Assembly (NCBI RefSeq): GCF_001544615.1
Contig: NZ_FCNV02000003.1
Coordinates: 62,001-126,000, forward strand
Length of the DNA: 64,000 nucleotides
Origin: Caballeronia concitans
GTDB taxonomy: Bacteria > Pseudomonadota > Gammaproteobacteria > Burkholderiales > Burkholderiaceae
Direction: 5' to 3'
The notes below the pieces were generated by a model. The model was not told the DNA's origin, made no database searches, and worked only from the letters and a program-made list of their open reading frames with translations. Position numbers and translations under genes: made by a program. Below are positions 54,810 through 63,633 of this stretch, in pieces (within the stretch, counting starts at the first letter, position 1; the number at the start of each line of letters is the position of its first letter).

Positions 54810-56225
54810 ATGGACACCATGATCGAACTCAAGCTCGAACGCGGCTCGCGGCAGGGGCCCACGCTCGTCGAACAACTCGTGCGCGCGTTCTCGTCGGCGA
54901 TCGAAGGCGAGACCTTGCGCGCGGGCGCGTTGCTGCCTTCCGTGCGCCGTCTTGCCGACGATCAGGGCCTGAGCACCTTCACGGTGACCGAAGCCTACGG
55001 CCGCCTCGTGTCGATGGGGCTCGTCACCGCGCGGCGCGGATCGGGGTATCGCGTGGCGCAGCGCGGTCATCGCGAACAGTCGCGCGCGGTCGAGTGGCAG
55101 CCGCCGAGCCTCACCGCGACGTGGCTGCTCTCCGATGTCTTCGCGGATCATTCGGTGCCGATCAAGGCCGGCTGCGGCTGGCTGCCGAACGAATGGGTCA
55201 ACGAGAGCGGCCTGCAGCATGCGTTGCGCGCGATGAGCCGCGTGCCCGCCGCGCGCATCGCGGATTACGGGCATCCGTACGGCTTCGCGCCGCTGCGCGA
55301 GCGCATTGCCGAACAACTGGACCGATACGGCTTGCCCGTGGATGCCGCATCGAACGTGTTGTTGACGGCGGGCGCGACCCAGGCGCTCGATCTCATCGTG
55401 CGAACGCTGCTGCGCCCCGGCGATGCGGTGGTCGTCGAAGATCCCGGCTACTGCAATCTGCTGCAGATTCTCAAGCTCGCCGGTCTCGACGTGCATGGCG
55501 TGCCGCGCACCGAGGCGGGCATCGATACGGACGTGTTCGAGCGCATCGTGATCGAGCATCGACCGAAGGCCGTGTTTCTCAATACGACCTTGCAGAACCC
55601 GACGGGTGCGACGTTCGGCATGGCGTCCGCGTTCCGGCTGATGCAGATCGCTGAGCGGCACGGCCTGTGGGTTGTCGAGGACGATGTGAACCGCGAGCTT
55701 GCCCCGCCCGGTGCGCCCCTGCTCGCGGCGATGGAAGGGCTCAATCGCGTGCTGTATGTCGGCGGCTTTGCAAAGACGATCACGCCCTCGTTGCGATGCG
55801 GTTATGTCGTCGCCGGGCGCGACGTGCTGCGCGAGTTGGCGCGCACGAAGATGGCGGTCGGATTGACGTCGTCGGAGGCGACGGAGCGCATCGTCGAAAA
55901 AGTGCTGACGGAAGGGCGTTATGCGCGCCACGTCGAATTCGTGGTGGACAAGCTGAAGGACGCGCACGCGCTCGTCGAAGCGCGCATGGATGCGCTGGGC
56001 GTGTCGCTCTTCCGCCGTCCGCGTGCGGGTCTGTTCGTGTGGGCGTCTTTGCCTATCGATCCGTCCGACGCAAGCGATGTCGCCACGCGCGCGCTCGAGC
56101 ACGGCATCTGGCTTGCGCCCGGGTCATACTTTCGTCCGGGCGATGCGCCGAGCGCGTGTTTCCGCTTCAATGTACCTTATTCCGTCGACGATGCGCTCTG
56201 GGATTTCCTGGGCAAATCGCTTTAG
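54810..56225 (+). CDS. MocR-type regulator (GntR HTH fused to aminotransferase fold)
   Basis: 471 aa. N-terminal GntR wing (about 10-80: LVRAFSSAIEGETLRAGALLPSVRRLADDQGLSTFTVTEAYGRL), short linker, then a fold-type I aminotransferase domain (about 120-470) with VEDPGYCNLLQ, LQNPTGATFG and the PLP lysine in YVGGFAKTITPSLRCGY. Such proteins sense an amine through PLP. Divergent from the transaminase gene, its probable target. Confidence 0.92.
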   Translation: MDTMIELKLERGSRQGPTLVEQLVRAFSSAIEGETLRAGALLPSVRRLADDQGLSTFTVTEAYGRLVSMGLVTARRGSGYRVAQRGHREQSRAVEWQPPSLTATWLLSDVFADHSVPIKAGCGWLPNEWVNESGLQHALRAMSRVPAARIADYGHPYGFAPLRERIAEQLDRYGLPVDAASNVLLTAGATQALDLIVRTLLRPGDAVVVEDPGYCNLLQILKLAGLDVHGVPRTEAGIDTDVFERIVIEHRPKAVFLNTTLQNPTGATFGMASAFRLMQIAERHGLWVVEDDVNRELAPPGAPLLAAMEGLNRVLYVGGFAKTITPSLRCGYVVAGRDVLRELARTKMAVGLTSSEATERIVEKVLTEGRYARHVEFVVDKLKDAHALVEARMDALGVSLFRRPRAGLFVWASLPIDPSDASDVATRALEHGIWLAPGSYFRPGDAPSACFRFNVPYSVDDALWDFLGKSL

Positions 56226-56229
56226 CGAA

Positions 56230-56532
56230 TCAAGCGGCGGCGTGCGCGCCCGCGCGATGCGCAAGTGCTTGCTGACGCGTCGTGCGCTTGTTATTCCGCG
56301 ATGCGGCGAGATGCGCCTGCAAGCGCTCGCATACATCTTTTCTGCGCACGGGATTAAGCGGATCGCACAGACGAATGGTGAGAGTCGCTGCTTGCATATG
56401 CAGCGGCATCGCATCATCCGGCTCGGGGGCTTCCCAGAGCACCACGGTGTGCGTGCCATCCGAAACCTGCACGACCTGAAAGCGTGCGAGGTCGATCTTG
56501 CCAAGCTCGTGAGGTTCGATCGAGTGATGCAT
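56230..56532 (-). CDS. Small hypothetical protein
   Basis: 100 aa. Beta-rich first half (DLARFQVVQVSDGTHTVVLWEAP, TLTIRLCDPLNPV) and a basic helical C-terminus. Convergent with the MocR gene, 4 bp apart. Not recognised. Confidence 0.55.
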   Translation of the reverse strand: MHHSIEPHELGKIDLARFQVVQVSDGTHTVVLWEAPEPDDAMPLHMQAATLTIRLCDPLNPVRRKDVCERLQAHLAASRNNKRTTRQQALAHRAGAHAAA

Positions 56533-56711
56533 GATATCCCCGGAATCAGTTCTCCATGTGCCGCCACCTCATGCAAACACCATGCCGATGGCGGCCTTCC
56601 GCGCGACGCCGAAAACACCGCGTTTGAGCGTGTAATTTTCAGCGTGGCGTTCGTGAAATTACGACAGTGCCCGTTAAGAGACGGCGTTATCGTCGGAGAA
56701 AAACGGACACG

Positions 56712-57491
56712 TCACTCGCCGTAAATGTCGAAGTCAAAGTACTTCTTTTCGATGCGCTTGTACGTGCCGTCCTTGATCATCGCGGCGATCGCGCCGTCGA
56801 GCTTTTCCTTCAGATCGGTGTCTTCCTTGCGCAGGCCGATAGCGGTGCCGGGGCCGAAAATCGCGCTGTCTTCGAGCGCGGGACCGGCGAAGTCATAGGG
56901 TTTTCCGCGTGGGGTATCGAGAAAGCCGCGTTCGGCTTGCACCGCATTTTGCAGCGATGCGTCGAGTCGTCCGGTCAGCAAATCCGCATAAACCTGATCC
57001 TGATCCGCATACGATACGACCGTCACGCCTTTCGCGCCCCAATGCGCTTTGGCGTAAGTTTCCTGCATGGAGCCTTGTTCGACGCCCACCGATTTGCCCG
57101 CGAGCGATTCCGCCGTCGGCTGGATTTTCGAATCTCGCCGCGCGACGAGACGCGTCGGCACATGGAAGAGCTTGCTGGAGAAGGCGATCTGCTTGACGCG
57201 CGCGGGCGTCATGGACATGGTGGAGAGCACGCCGTCGAATTTGCGCGATTTGAGGCCCGGAATCATGCCGTCGAATGCGTTTTCAACCCACACGCATTTC
57301 GCATTCAGACGACGGCACAGTTCGTTGCCGACATCGATATCGAAGCCGACGAGCGTGCCGTCCGGCGCTTTCGATTCGAACGGCGGGTAGCTCGCGTCCA
57401 CCCCGAAGCGGATGGTCGACCAGTCTTTTGCGTGCGCGCCGATGGATACGGCCAGCATGGAGCCCAACACCACCTTCAACAGCTTATTCAC
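56712..57491 (-). CDS. Lysine/arginine/ornithine-type ABC substrate-binding protein, second copy
   Basis: 259 aa from GTG 57491, chosen because GGGAAGAG lies 7-14 nt upstream; a TTG at 57515 is less likely. Signal peptide to about AHA/KD. Almost the same word order as the protein at 1318-2109 (SVGVEQGSMQETYAKAHW, DQVYADLLTGRLDASLQNAVQAE, GLRKEDTDLKEKLDGAIAAM). Orphan: no permease or ATPase adjoins it. Confidence 0.9.
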   Translation of the reverse strand: MNKLLKVVLGSMLAVSIGAHAKDWSTIRFGVDASYPPFESKAPDGTLVGFDIDVGNELCRRLNAKCVWVENAFDGMIPGLKSRKFDGVLSTMSMTPARVKQIAFSSKLFHVPTRLVARRDSKIQPTAESLAGKSVGVEQGSMQETYAKAHWGAKGVTVVSYADQDQVYADLLTGRLDASLQNAVQAERGFLDTPRGKPYDFAGPALEDSAIFGPGTAIGLRKEDTDLKEKLDGAIAAMIKDGTYKRIEKKYFDFDIYGE

Positions 57492-57571
57492 GATCGTCTC
57501 TTCCCTTTTTAGCAATGAATTCGAATATTTTTAAACCGACGCTAAAGAATTATAAAGGGACGCTTGAGCCG

Positions 57572-57603
57572 AATAAAAAAATGGCCGCGATTCACGCGGC
57601 CAT
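57572..57603 (-). terminator. Terminator of the hsp20 pair
   Basis: Nine-bp perfect stem (57581-57589 with 57595-57603), 5-nt loop, and on the minus strand a run of seven T. Lies just after the second hsp20 stop (57625). Confidence 0.88.
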
Positions 57604-57624
57604 TCGATGCTCAAGGCAGAACGT

Positions 57625-58029
57625 TTAGTTCGCACGTACCTCGATGCGACGCGGACGCGCTTCTTCGCGGCGCGGAATGGTCAGCTTGAGCACGCCATTC
57701 GTGAGATTCGCGTCGATCTTCGTGGTGTCGAAGTCATCGCTGACGGTGAACGCGCGGGCAAAGCGCGGCGCGCGCACTTCGGCATGATGCACGCGCAAGC
57801 CGGCCTGCGCGGAGACGACCGCTTCCGCTTCGATAAAGAGCCGTGCGTCGTGCACCTTCACGTCGAGCCGGTCGCGCGGCACGCCGGGCAGGTCTGCCCA
57901 TAGCGTGATGCCGTGGCTGTCCTCGACGATATCGACGGCGGGCGTGATCGCCGGGCGGCGCGCGGTGTCCTCGGTCTCGCGAGTGACTTCGCCTTCGTTG
58001 CGTTGTGCGATCTGGGTATTCTCGGTCAT
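57625..58029 (-). CDS. Small heat-shock protein, Hsp20 family (second of pair)
   Basis: 134 aa. Alpha-crystallin domain from about 30 to 125: PAVDIVEDSHGITLWADLPGVPRDRLDVKVHDARLFIEAEA and LTNGVLKLTIPRREEARPRRIEV (the A-x-x-n-GvL-L motif and I-x-I-type end). Binds unfolding proteins without ATP. 21 bp after the other hsp20 gene. Confidence 0.95.
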   Translation of the reverse strand: MTENTQIAQRNEGEVTRETEDTARRPAITPAVDIVEDSHGITLWADLPGVPRDRLDVKVHDARLFIEAEAVVSAQAGLRVHHAEVRAPRFARAFTVSDDFDTTKIDANLTNGVLKLTIPRREEARPRRIEVRAN

Positions 58030-58050
58030 GATCTGCTCCCGGGTCTTCTA

Positions 58051-58485
58051 TTACTGAATGGTGATGGCGCGCGGCTTGGACGCTTCGCGCTTGCCGACGG
58101 TAATGGACAGCGTGCCGTTTTCATAACGCGCTTGGACCTTGTCGACGTCCGCGTTTTGCGGCAATTCGATCACGCGGCGGAAGCTGCCCGTGAAGCGCTC
58201 TTTCGCGTACGTGCGCGCGCCTTCGGGCAAGGTTTCTCCGTTGCGCTCGCCACTGATCGTCAACGTGCCTTTGTCGACGGTCACTTCGAGCGATGCCGGA
58301 TCCACGCCCGGTGCAAACGCGACGATTTCCACTGCGTCGTCGGTGCTGCCGATATTCAATTGCGGAAAGACATCGGTGCGGCTCGAACGAATGCTCGAAG
58401 GGAGATTGCCGAATAGCGTCGACATTTGCCGCTGCATGCGGTCGAGTTCCTGAAACAGGTCGCCGCCAAAGTAAAAGTCACTCAT
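58051..58485 (-). CDS. Small heat-shock protein, Hsp20 family (first of pair)
   Basis: 144 aa. N-terminal SDFYFGGDLFQELDRMQRQMSTLF, alpha-crystallin domain (about 38-140: FPQLNIGSTDDAVEIVAFAPGVDPASLEVTVDKGTLTISGER; ARYENGTLSITVGKREASKPRAI). Two different Hsp20s encoded together often form mixed oligomers. Upstream is a sigma-32-like promoter. Confidence 0.95.
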   Translation of the reverse strand: MSDFYFGGDLFQELDRMQRQMSTLFGNLPSSIRSSRTDVFPQLNIGSTDDAVEIVAFAPGVDPASLEVTVDKGTLTISGERNGETLPEGARTYAKERFTGSFRRVIELPQNADVDKVQARYENGTLSITVGKREASKPRAITIQ

Positions 58486-58555
58486 GGTTCAGCCTCCGAT
58501 AACGCGGATAAGTTGATCGATTGAGACAGCGTTCATTGCCGCTGCCATTGCATCG

Positions 58556-58584
58556 AAAATAGGAGCGCGGACTATCGTTTCAAT
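58556..58584 (-). promoter_or_regulatory. Candidate sigma-32 heat-shock promoter for the hsp20 pair
   Basis: On the minus strand ATTGAAA (58584-58578), 12-nt spacer, CTCCTATTTT (58565-58556), compared with the CTTGAAA / CCCCATnT pattern. About 70 bp before the first hsp20 start. Confidence 0.4.
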
Positions 58585-58632
58585 AGCGGACAACGTATTT
58601 TCAACGCGATTTTTTATTCGCCATCAGGCTCT

Positions 58633-58648
58633 TGAAAAGCGCTTTTCA
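58633..58648. repeat. Perfect 16-bp palindrome TGAAAAGC-GCTTTTCA
   Basis: No spacer, no T run; located in the divergent gap between the hsp20 pair and the reductase gene. Could be a dimeric-regulator site. Confidence 0.5.
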
Positions 58649-58738
58649 GCGCCTAGATTCGATCGAATGCGCCGCGCGTGCAAAGTGCGCGGCTGCTCTT
58701 ACAATGAGCGCTTCACGGTTCCTCACGAGGACGGCACG

Positions 58739-59722
58739 ATGAAGGTATGCATATACGGCGCAGGCGCAATCGGCGGATGGATCGGCGTGAAGCTCGCGCA
58801 GGCAGGGTGCGACGTCAGCGTGGTGGCACGCGGCGCGACGCTCGACGCGCTCGAGACACGCGGTCTGCAACTCGCGGAGAAAGACGCGACGCATACCGTG
58901 CAAGTCAGAGCGAGCGCGTCGCCCGCCTATCTGGGCGATCAAGACCTCGTCGTGGTAGCGGTCAAAGCGCCGGCGATGGAGTCGGTGGCCGCGCATATCG
59001 CCCCGCTCATCGGCGAACAGTCGATCGTGCTGACCGCAATGAACGGCGTGCCGTGGTGGTTCTGCGAAGGCCTGGGCGAAGCGTTCGTCGGCAAGCGCCT
59101 ATCGTCGGTGGACCCGCATGGTGCGATTGCATCGGCAATTCCTGTCGCGCAAACGGTCGGCTGCGTGGTGCATGCAAGCTGCTTCATCGAAGCGCCGGGC
59201 GTCATTCGGCATCATCAGGGCAAGGGCCTCATTCTCGGCGAGGCAAACGGCAAGCAGAGTGAGCGCGTGGAATCGCTCGTATCGCTCTTTGCGAAGGCGG
59301 GTTTCGATGCGTCGCACTCGCCGCACATTCAGCGCGACGTGTGGTTCAAGCTGTGGGGCAACATGACGATGAATCCCATCAGCGCCATCACGGGCGCCAC
59401 GACGGATCGCATTCTCGGCGACGAACTCGTGCGCGGCTTCGTCACTCGTATCATGCTGGAAGCGAAGGAAATCGGCGCGCGTTTCGGCATTCCAATCGAG
59501 CAGGAGCCGCAAGACCGGCATGCGGTCACGCTCAAGCTCGGCGCGATGAAAACATCCATGCTGCAGGACGTGGAAGCGCGCAAGGCGGTGGAACTCGATG
59601 CGCTCGTCGCATCGGTCAGAGAACTCGGCGAAATGACCGGCGTGCCCACGCCTTTCACCGATGCGCTGCTGGGCCTGGCACGTCTGCACGCGCGTACCCT
59701 GGGCCTTTATCCCGCGCAGTGA
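58739..59722 (+). CDS. 2-Dehydropantoate 2-reductase family protein (PanE/ApbA)
   Basis: 327 aa from ATG 58739, with ACGAGGACGG upstream. Rossmann start MKVCIYGAGAIGGWIGVKLAQAG, VKAPAMESVAAHIAPLI, NGVPWWF, the conserved K in DVWFKLWGNMTMNPISA, and a C-terminal PTPFTDALLGLARLHAR. Reduces a 2-oxo acid with NADPH; true ketopantoate reductase or a relative for another substrate. 11 bp before the MazG-like gene. Confidence 0.88.
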   Translation: MKVCIYGAGAIGGWIGVKLAQAGCDVSVVARGATLDALETRGLQLAEKDATHTVQVRASASPAYLGDQDLVVVAVKAPAMESVAAHIAPLIGEQSIVLTAMNGVPWWFCEGLGEAFVGKRLSSVDPHGAIASAIPVAQTVGCVVHASCFIEAPGVIRHHQGKGLILGEANGKQSERVESLVSLFAKAGFDASHSPHIQRDVWFKLWGNMTMNPISAITGATTDRILGDELVRGFVTRIMLEAKEIGARFGIPIEQEPQDRHAVTLKLGAMKTSMLQDVEARKAVELDALVASVRELGEMTGVPTPFTDALLGLARLHARTLGLYPAQ

Positions 59723-59733
59723 GTTGAATCGAT

Positions 59734-60102
59734 ATGGATCATCAAAAGCCAAGTGAGTTGCTGGCCATGCGCGATCTGCTGCGTGAATTCGTCAGCGAGC
59801 GTGACTGGAGCCGTTTTCATTCGCCCAAGAATCTCGCGGCGGCGCTGAGCGTCGAGGCGAGTGAGTTGCTCGAGCCGTTCACGTGGCTTGCAACCGGCAA
59901 TAAAGACGAGCTCGACGACGCCAAGTTGCGGGCCATTCGCCACGAAATGGCCGACGTGCTCGCGTATCTCTTGATGCTCGCAGATTCACTCGATGTCGAT
60001 CTTCACAGCGCGCTCCTGGAAAAGATGGCGATCAATCGCACGAAGTATCCGGCGCAAAAGGTTCGCGGCGATGCCCGCAAATACAGCGAATACGATGAAT
60101 GA
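59734..60102 (+). CDS. MazG-like nucleotide pyrophosphohydrolase
   Basis: 122 aa, all-alpha NTP-pyrophosphatase of the RS21-C6/dCTPase type. HSPKNLAAALSVEASELLEPFTWLATG then HEMADVLAYLLMLADSLDVDL gives the E-x2-E and E-x2-D metal-binding pairs. Cleans non-canonical dNTPs. Confidence 0.93.
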   Translation: MDHQKPSELLAMRDLLREFVSERDWSRFHSPKNLAAALSVEASELLEPFTWLATGNKDELDDAKLRAIRHEMADVLAYLLMLADSLDVDLHSALLEKMAINRTKYPAQKVRGDARKYSEYDE

Positions 60103-60159
60103 CGAAACGCGCGTATCCCGCTAAGCTCGCCTGAATCCAACGAACACGAGGGATAACTG

Positions 60160-61332
60160 ATGGACTTTTCGCTTACGCCCGAACTCACTGAATTGCAAGC
60201 ACGCGTGCGCGCGTTCATTGCAGATGAAATCGTGCCTTGCGAACGCGATCCGCGCTGCACGCCGCATGGCCCGAACGAGGCTTTACGCGCGGAACTGATC
60301 GCGAAAGGGCGCAAGGCGGGATTGCTGTCGAGTCATGTTTCACCGGACTTCGGCGGGCTTGGATTGGGACACGTCGCTAAAGCCATTCTCTTCGAAGAAG
60401 CCGGTTATTCGCCGCTTGGACCGGTGGCGTTGAATATCGCCGCGCCCGACGAAGGCAATATGCATCTGCTCGAAGCCATCGCGACGCCAGAGCAAAAAGA
60501 GCGCTGGCTCAGGCCTTTGGCCGCGGGCGAGATTCGCTCGTGCTTTTGCATGACAGAGCCGCCGCCGGGTGCGGGCGCGGACCCGGCGATGCTTCAGACC
60601 ATCGCCACGCGCGACGGCGACGACTACGTGATCGACGGCCGCAAGTGGTTCATCACGGGCGCGGAAGGCGCGGCGGTCGCGATCATCATGGCGAAATTCG
60701 CGGACGGCCCCGCGACGATGTTTCTCGCCGATATGAAGAGCGAAGGCATCGTGATCGAGCGCTCGATGGATTCGCTCGATACCTGTTTTCCCGGCGGCCA
60801 CGGCGTCGTGCGCTTCGAAGGCTTGCGCGTGCCCGCCGCGAATGTGCTCGGCGAACCGGGCGAAGGTTTTCGTTATGCGCAGGTGCGTCTGTCGCCCGCG
60901 CGCCTCACGCACTGCATGCGCTGGCTAGGCGCGGCGCGTCGTGCGCACGATGTCGCGAGCGAACATGCGCGCCGGCGTCAGGCTTTCGGCAAGACGCTTG
61001 GCGAACATGAAGGCGTCGGCTTCATGCTTGCAGACAACGAGATGGATTTGCACATTACGCGCCTCGCTATATGGCATTGCGCCTGGGTGCTCGATCAAGG
61101 CGTGCTCGGCAAGCACGAATCGAGCATTGCGAAGGTGGTGTCGTCGGAAGCGCTGTGGCGCGTCGTCGATCGGTCGGTGCAGGTGCTGGGCGGGCAGGGC
61201 GTCACGCATGAGACCGTGGTGGCGCGAATCTTCGCGGACATGCGTGCATTCCGCATCTACGATGGCCCTTCCGAGGTGCATCGATGGAGCATTGCACGGC
61301 GCATCCTGCGCGGCGAGAAGCCGCGCGCATAG
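60160..61332 (+). CDS. Acyl-CoA dehydrogenase, ACAD10/11-like branch
   Basis: 390 aa. FCMTEPPPGAGADPAML, WFITGAEGAAVAIIMAK, SFGKTLGEHEGVGFMLADNEMDLHI-like region and the C-terminal QVLGGQGVTHETVVARIFADMRAFRIYDGPSEVHRWSIARRIL. At the usual catalytic-glutamate position (YEGT) it has Asp in YDGPSEVH, a mark of the ACAD10/11-like group. The kinase-like partner often linked to that group is not nearby. 57 bp after the MazG-like gene. Confidence 0.9.
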   Translation: MDFSLTPELTELQARVRAFIADEIVPCERDPRCTPHGPNEALRAELIAKGRKAGLLSSHVSPDFGGLGLGHVAKAILFEEAGYSPLGPVALNIAAPDEGNMHLLEAIATPEQKERWLRPLAAGEIRSCFCMTEPPPGAGADPAMLQTIATRDGDDYVIDGRKWFITGAEGAAVAIIMAKFADGPATMFLADMKSEGIVIERSMDSLDTCFPGGHGVVRFEGLRVPAANVLGEPGEGFRYAQVRLSPARLTHCMRWLGAARRAHDVASEHARRRQAFGKTLGEHEGVGFMLADNEMDLHITRLAIWHCAWVLDQGVLGKHESSIAKVVSSEALWRVVDRSVQVLGGQGVTHETVVARIFADMRAFRIYDGPSEVHRWSIARRILRGEKPRA

Positions 61333-61369
61333 ACGCAATCGTCCGGTGCGCGACTCGACGCGCAACCGC

Positions 61370-61627
61370 TCAATATGCGTTGTTACCCAGCCCCTGATGC
61401 TGGCCTTGCGGTGCGCGTTGTTGCGCCAGCACGCGGCTTGCCCGGATTGCATTCTCGGGATAATGCACCCAGTCGGCAGGGTCGTAGCCCGCCGCGAACC
61501 ACGCGAGCGTTTCCTGCCGCACTTGTTCGCGCGTCTTGGGCGAATTATCGGAAAGCGGTTGCGCAAAAGTGGATGCTGCCCAACAAGCGGCGAGCGCACC
61601 GAGGATGAGTTGGGAAAGAAGTTTCAT
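61370..61627 (-). CDS. DUF4148 exported protein, short paralogue
   Basis: 85 aa. Signal peptide (MKLLSQLILGALAACWAASTFA), then KTREQVRQETLAWFAAGYDPADWVHYPENAIRASRVLAQQ, the DUF4148 core; ends at about the point where the 46929-47258 copy begins its low-complexity tail. Confidence 0.88.
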   Translation of the reverse strand: MKLLSQLILGALAACWAASTFAQPLSDNSPKTREQVRQETLAWFAAGYDPADWVHYPENAIRASRVLAQQRAPQGQHQGLGNNAY

Positions 61628-62069
61628 GAAGATCCCCTTGTGGTCGCTTAAGGGCGGGTCTACTCATTCTAGGCGACAGAACGTCGACTTTCAGGGTAAA
61701 CCGCGATGAATCGGCTCTGGCGAATCCGGTTCAGCAGGCCTGTGCTGCCTATTGATTGATCAGACACGCGGTTTGCTTAGACAAGAGGTGGTCACGTCGG
61801 CGGCGCTTGTAGATGCGTCGACGATCTCGTTACATCTGGTAGCGAATGACTGCGATCGTTATCACTTTTCACGCTGAGCGTTTCATCGACGCCACGCTGG
61901 GGAAAGCCCGTGTTGCGACGCAGCAATCGGTTGACTATGATACTTTGAGTAGCCGGCAATGCCGCATGAAACTACTGCCCTACAAAGGGCTAACGAAGCG
62001 CCCGTAAGCAGGAGCATTCGTCGAGGCAGAGCAGTAGCCAGATGAATGTCACTTGCAGGAGCCGCATTT
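61628..62069. other. 442-bp gap without a gene
   Basis: AT-richer than average, no coding character in any frame. It contains a good promoter (61913-61941) pointing at the small gene at 62070. The left part should hold the promoter of the DUF4148 gene (minus strand). Confidence 0.5.
61913..61941 (+). promoter_or_regulatory. Candidate sigma-70 promoter
   Basis: TTGCGA (61913-61918), 17-nt spacer, TATGAT (61936-61941; 5 of 6 consensus). Would give a leader near 120 nt for the 62070 gene. Confidence 0.5.
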
Positions 62070-62309
62070 ATGGAACTGATCGCATCGTCTAACCCAACGC
62101 TACACGTCTTCCATCAGGAAGGCGGGTGGCATTGGGGCATCACCATTGAACGCGCAGCCGGCGGCGGCATGAAAGTGGTCGCCTATAGCGACGAGGGTTT
62201 CGACTCGGAAGACGAAGCGCGCGAGGACGGCGAACAGGTCCTGCGCTCGGAAGACTGGCGCTCGCGCCAGAGCTTCAGCCGCAGCGAACGCCGTCCCGGT
62301 TGCACCTAG
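62070..62309 (+). CDS. Small hypothetical protein
   Basis: 79 aa from ATG 62070 with AGGAG 9 nt upstream; an ATG at 62046 lacks this. Core HVFHQEGGWHWGITIERAAGGGMKVVAYSDEGFDSEDEAREDGEQVL looks like a small beta-sheet plus helix with a charged tail. Not recognised. Confidence 0.7.
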   Translation: MELIASSNPTLHVFHQEGGWHWGITIERAAGGGMKVVAYSDEGFDSEDEAREDGEQVLRSEDWRSRQSFSRSERRPGCT

Positions 62310-62427
62310 GCGAAGCGATAGTCGTCCTTCAATCGCTTCGTTCTTCTCCTTTCCTCCTTCTCACCTTTTCCCCGACTCGCAAACGCTCGACACTGCATGC
62401 ACCGCCCATTCGAATAAGGCGCGCAGC

Positions 62428-63309
62428 ATGTCATCTGCTTCCCTCCACGTATCTCCCGATAACGCTCGCTTCGCCATCCGCCGCATGAGTCTGGCCGATC
62501 TCGGCACGGCGCTCGACTGGGCGGCGGCGGAAGGCTGGAATCCCGGCATCGACGATGCCCGCTGTTTTCTCGCCGCCGACCCGCATGGCTTTTTCATGGG
62601 CACATGGGACGGCGAGCCCATCGGCTGCATTTCCGCTGTGGCCTATGACAACGCGTTCGGCTTCATCGGCCTATATATCGTGCGGCAGGAATGGCGCGGC
62701 AAAGGCCTGGGCATGCGCTTGTGGAATGAAGGAATGGCGTATCTGGGCGAGCGTAACGTCGGGCTGGATGGAGTCATTGCGCAGCAAGCCAACTACCGCA
62801 AATCCGGTTTCGTGCTGGCGTATCGCAACGTGCGTTATCGAGGCGTTGCGGCGGATTGCGTCGAATCGTTGGCGGATATGACCGTTGTGAATGCGTCGAG
62901 CGTGCCGTTCGATCGCCTGCTCGCCTACGACACGCGCTGCTTCATATCAGTGCGCGAGGCATTCCTGCGCGCGTGGCTCACGCAAGAGCACGCGCGGGCA
63001 TTCGCCGCGCTCGATGGCGATGAAGTGCGCGGATACGGCGTGATTCGCCGCTGCCGTAGCGGATACAAGATCGGACCGCTCTTCGCGGATGACTTACGCA
63101 TTGCACGCGCGCTGTATCAAAGGCTCGTTTCATCGATTAAAGGCGAGACTGTCTTTCTCGATGTGCCCGAAAGCAATGCGTCAGCCGTCGCGCTTGCGAT
63201 CGAGCACGACATGACGAGCGTCTTCGAAACGGCGCGCATGTACACGCGGGCGCCACTCGCGGCGCCGCTCGATCATGTCTTCGGCGTGACGACTTTCGAA
63301 CTCGGTTAA
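62428..63309 (+). CDS. GNAT acetyltransferase with C-terminal GNAT-like domain
   Basis: 293 aa. N-terminal GNAT (about 10-140): FAIRRMSLADLGTALDWAAAEGWNPG, GLYIVRQEWRGKGLGMRLWNEGMAYL (acetyl-CoA loop), GVIAQQANYRKSGFVLAYRN. C-terminal half (about 150-290: GYGVIRRCRSGYKIGPLFADD; DVPESNASAVALAI) is a second, degenerate GNAT-like domain. Substrate unknown. Confidence 0.9.
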   Translation: MSSASLHVSPDNARFAIRRMSLADLGTALDWAAAEGWNPGIDDARCFLAADPHGFFMGTWDGEPIGCISAVAYDNAFGFIGLYIVRQEWRGKGLGMRLWNEGMAYLGERNVGLDGVIAQQANYRKSGFVLAYRNVRYRGVAADCVESLADMTVVNASSVPFDRLLAYDTRCFISVREAFLRAWLTQEHARAFAALDGDEVRGYGVIRRCRSGYKIGPLFADDLRIARALYQRLVSSIKGETVFLDVPESNASAVALAIEHDMTSVFETARMYTRAPLAAPLDHVFGVTTFELG

Positions 63310-63324
63310 TGCGTTACTTATAGG

Positions 63325-63534
63325 TTATGCGCTTGGCCTGTCGATTGGCGGCGTGCCGTCATGAAAGAGCTTTCTGAGCGCCGAGCGCAATTCCGGCGAA
63401 TCTTCATGCCGATGAACGCTTACCGCGTGTTGCACGGCGGCTTCCATCAATTCGTCTTCGGAGTCGGCGGACAGCGCCACCGTGCAATTCGTGTCGCTTG
63501 GAAACTCGCGGCAATCGATGAATTTGCGTGCCAT
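63325..63534 (-). CDS. DUF1059 small protein
   Basis: 69 aa from ATG 63534 (GGAGG upstream: minus-strand CGAGGAGGATGCC). ARKFIDCREFPSDTNCTVALSADSEDELMEAAVQHAVSVH is the DUF1059 pattern with its D-C and C residues; lengths match. Function unknown. Confidence 0.9.
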   Translation of the reverse strand: MARKFIDCREFPSDTNCTVALSADSEDELMEAAVQHAVSVHRHEDSPELRSALRKLFHDGTPPIDRPSA

Positions 63535-63633
63535 GGCATCCTCCTCGCATGAGACGCTGAATTCAGTATAGGCAATGTCCGGCGCTTCAAGGCTGCGTTT
63601 GCGTGCGTCTGCGTGTTTGGGTAACGTGTCGCC

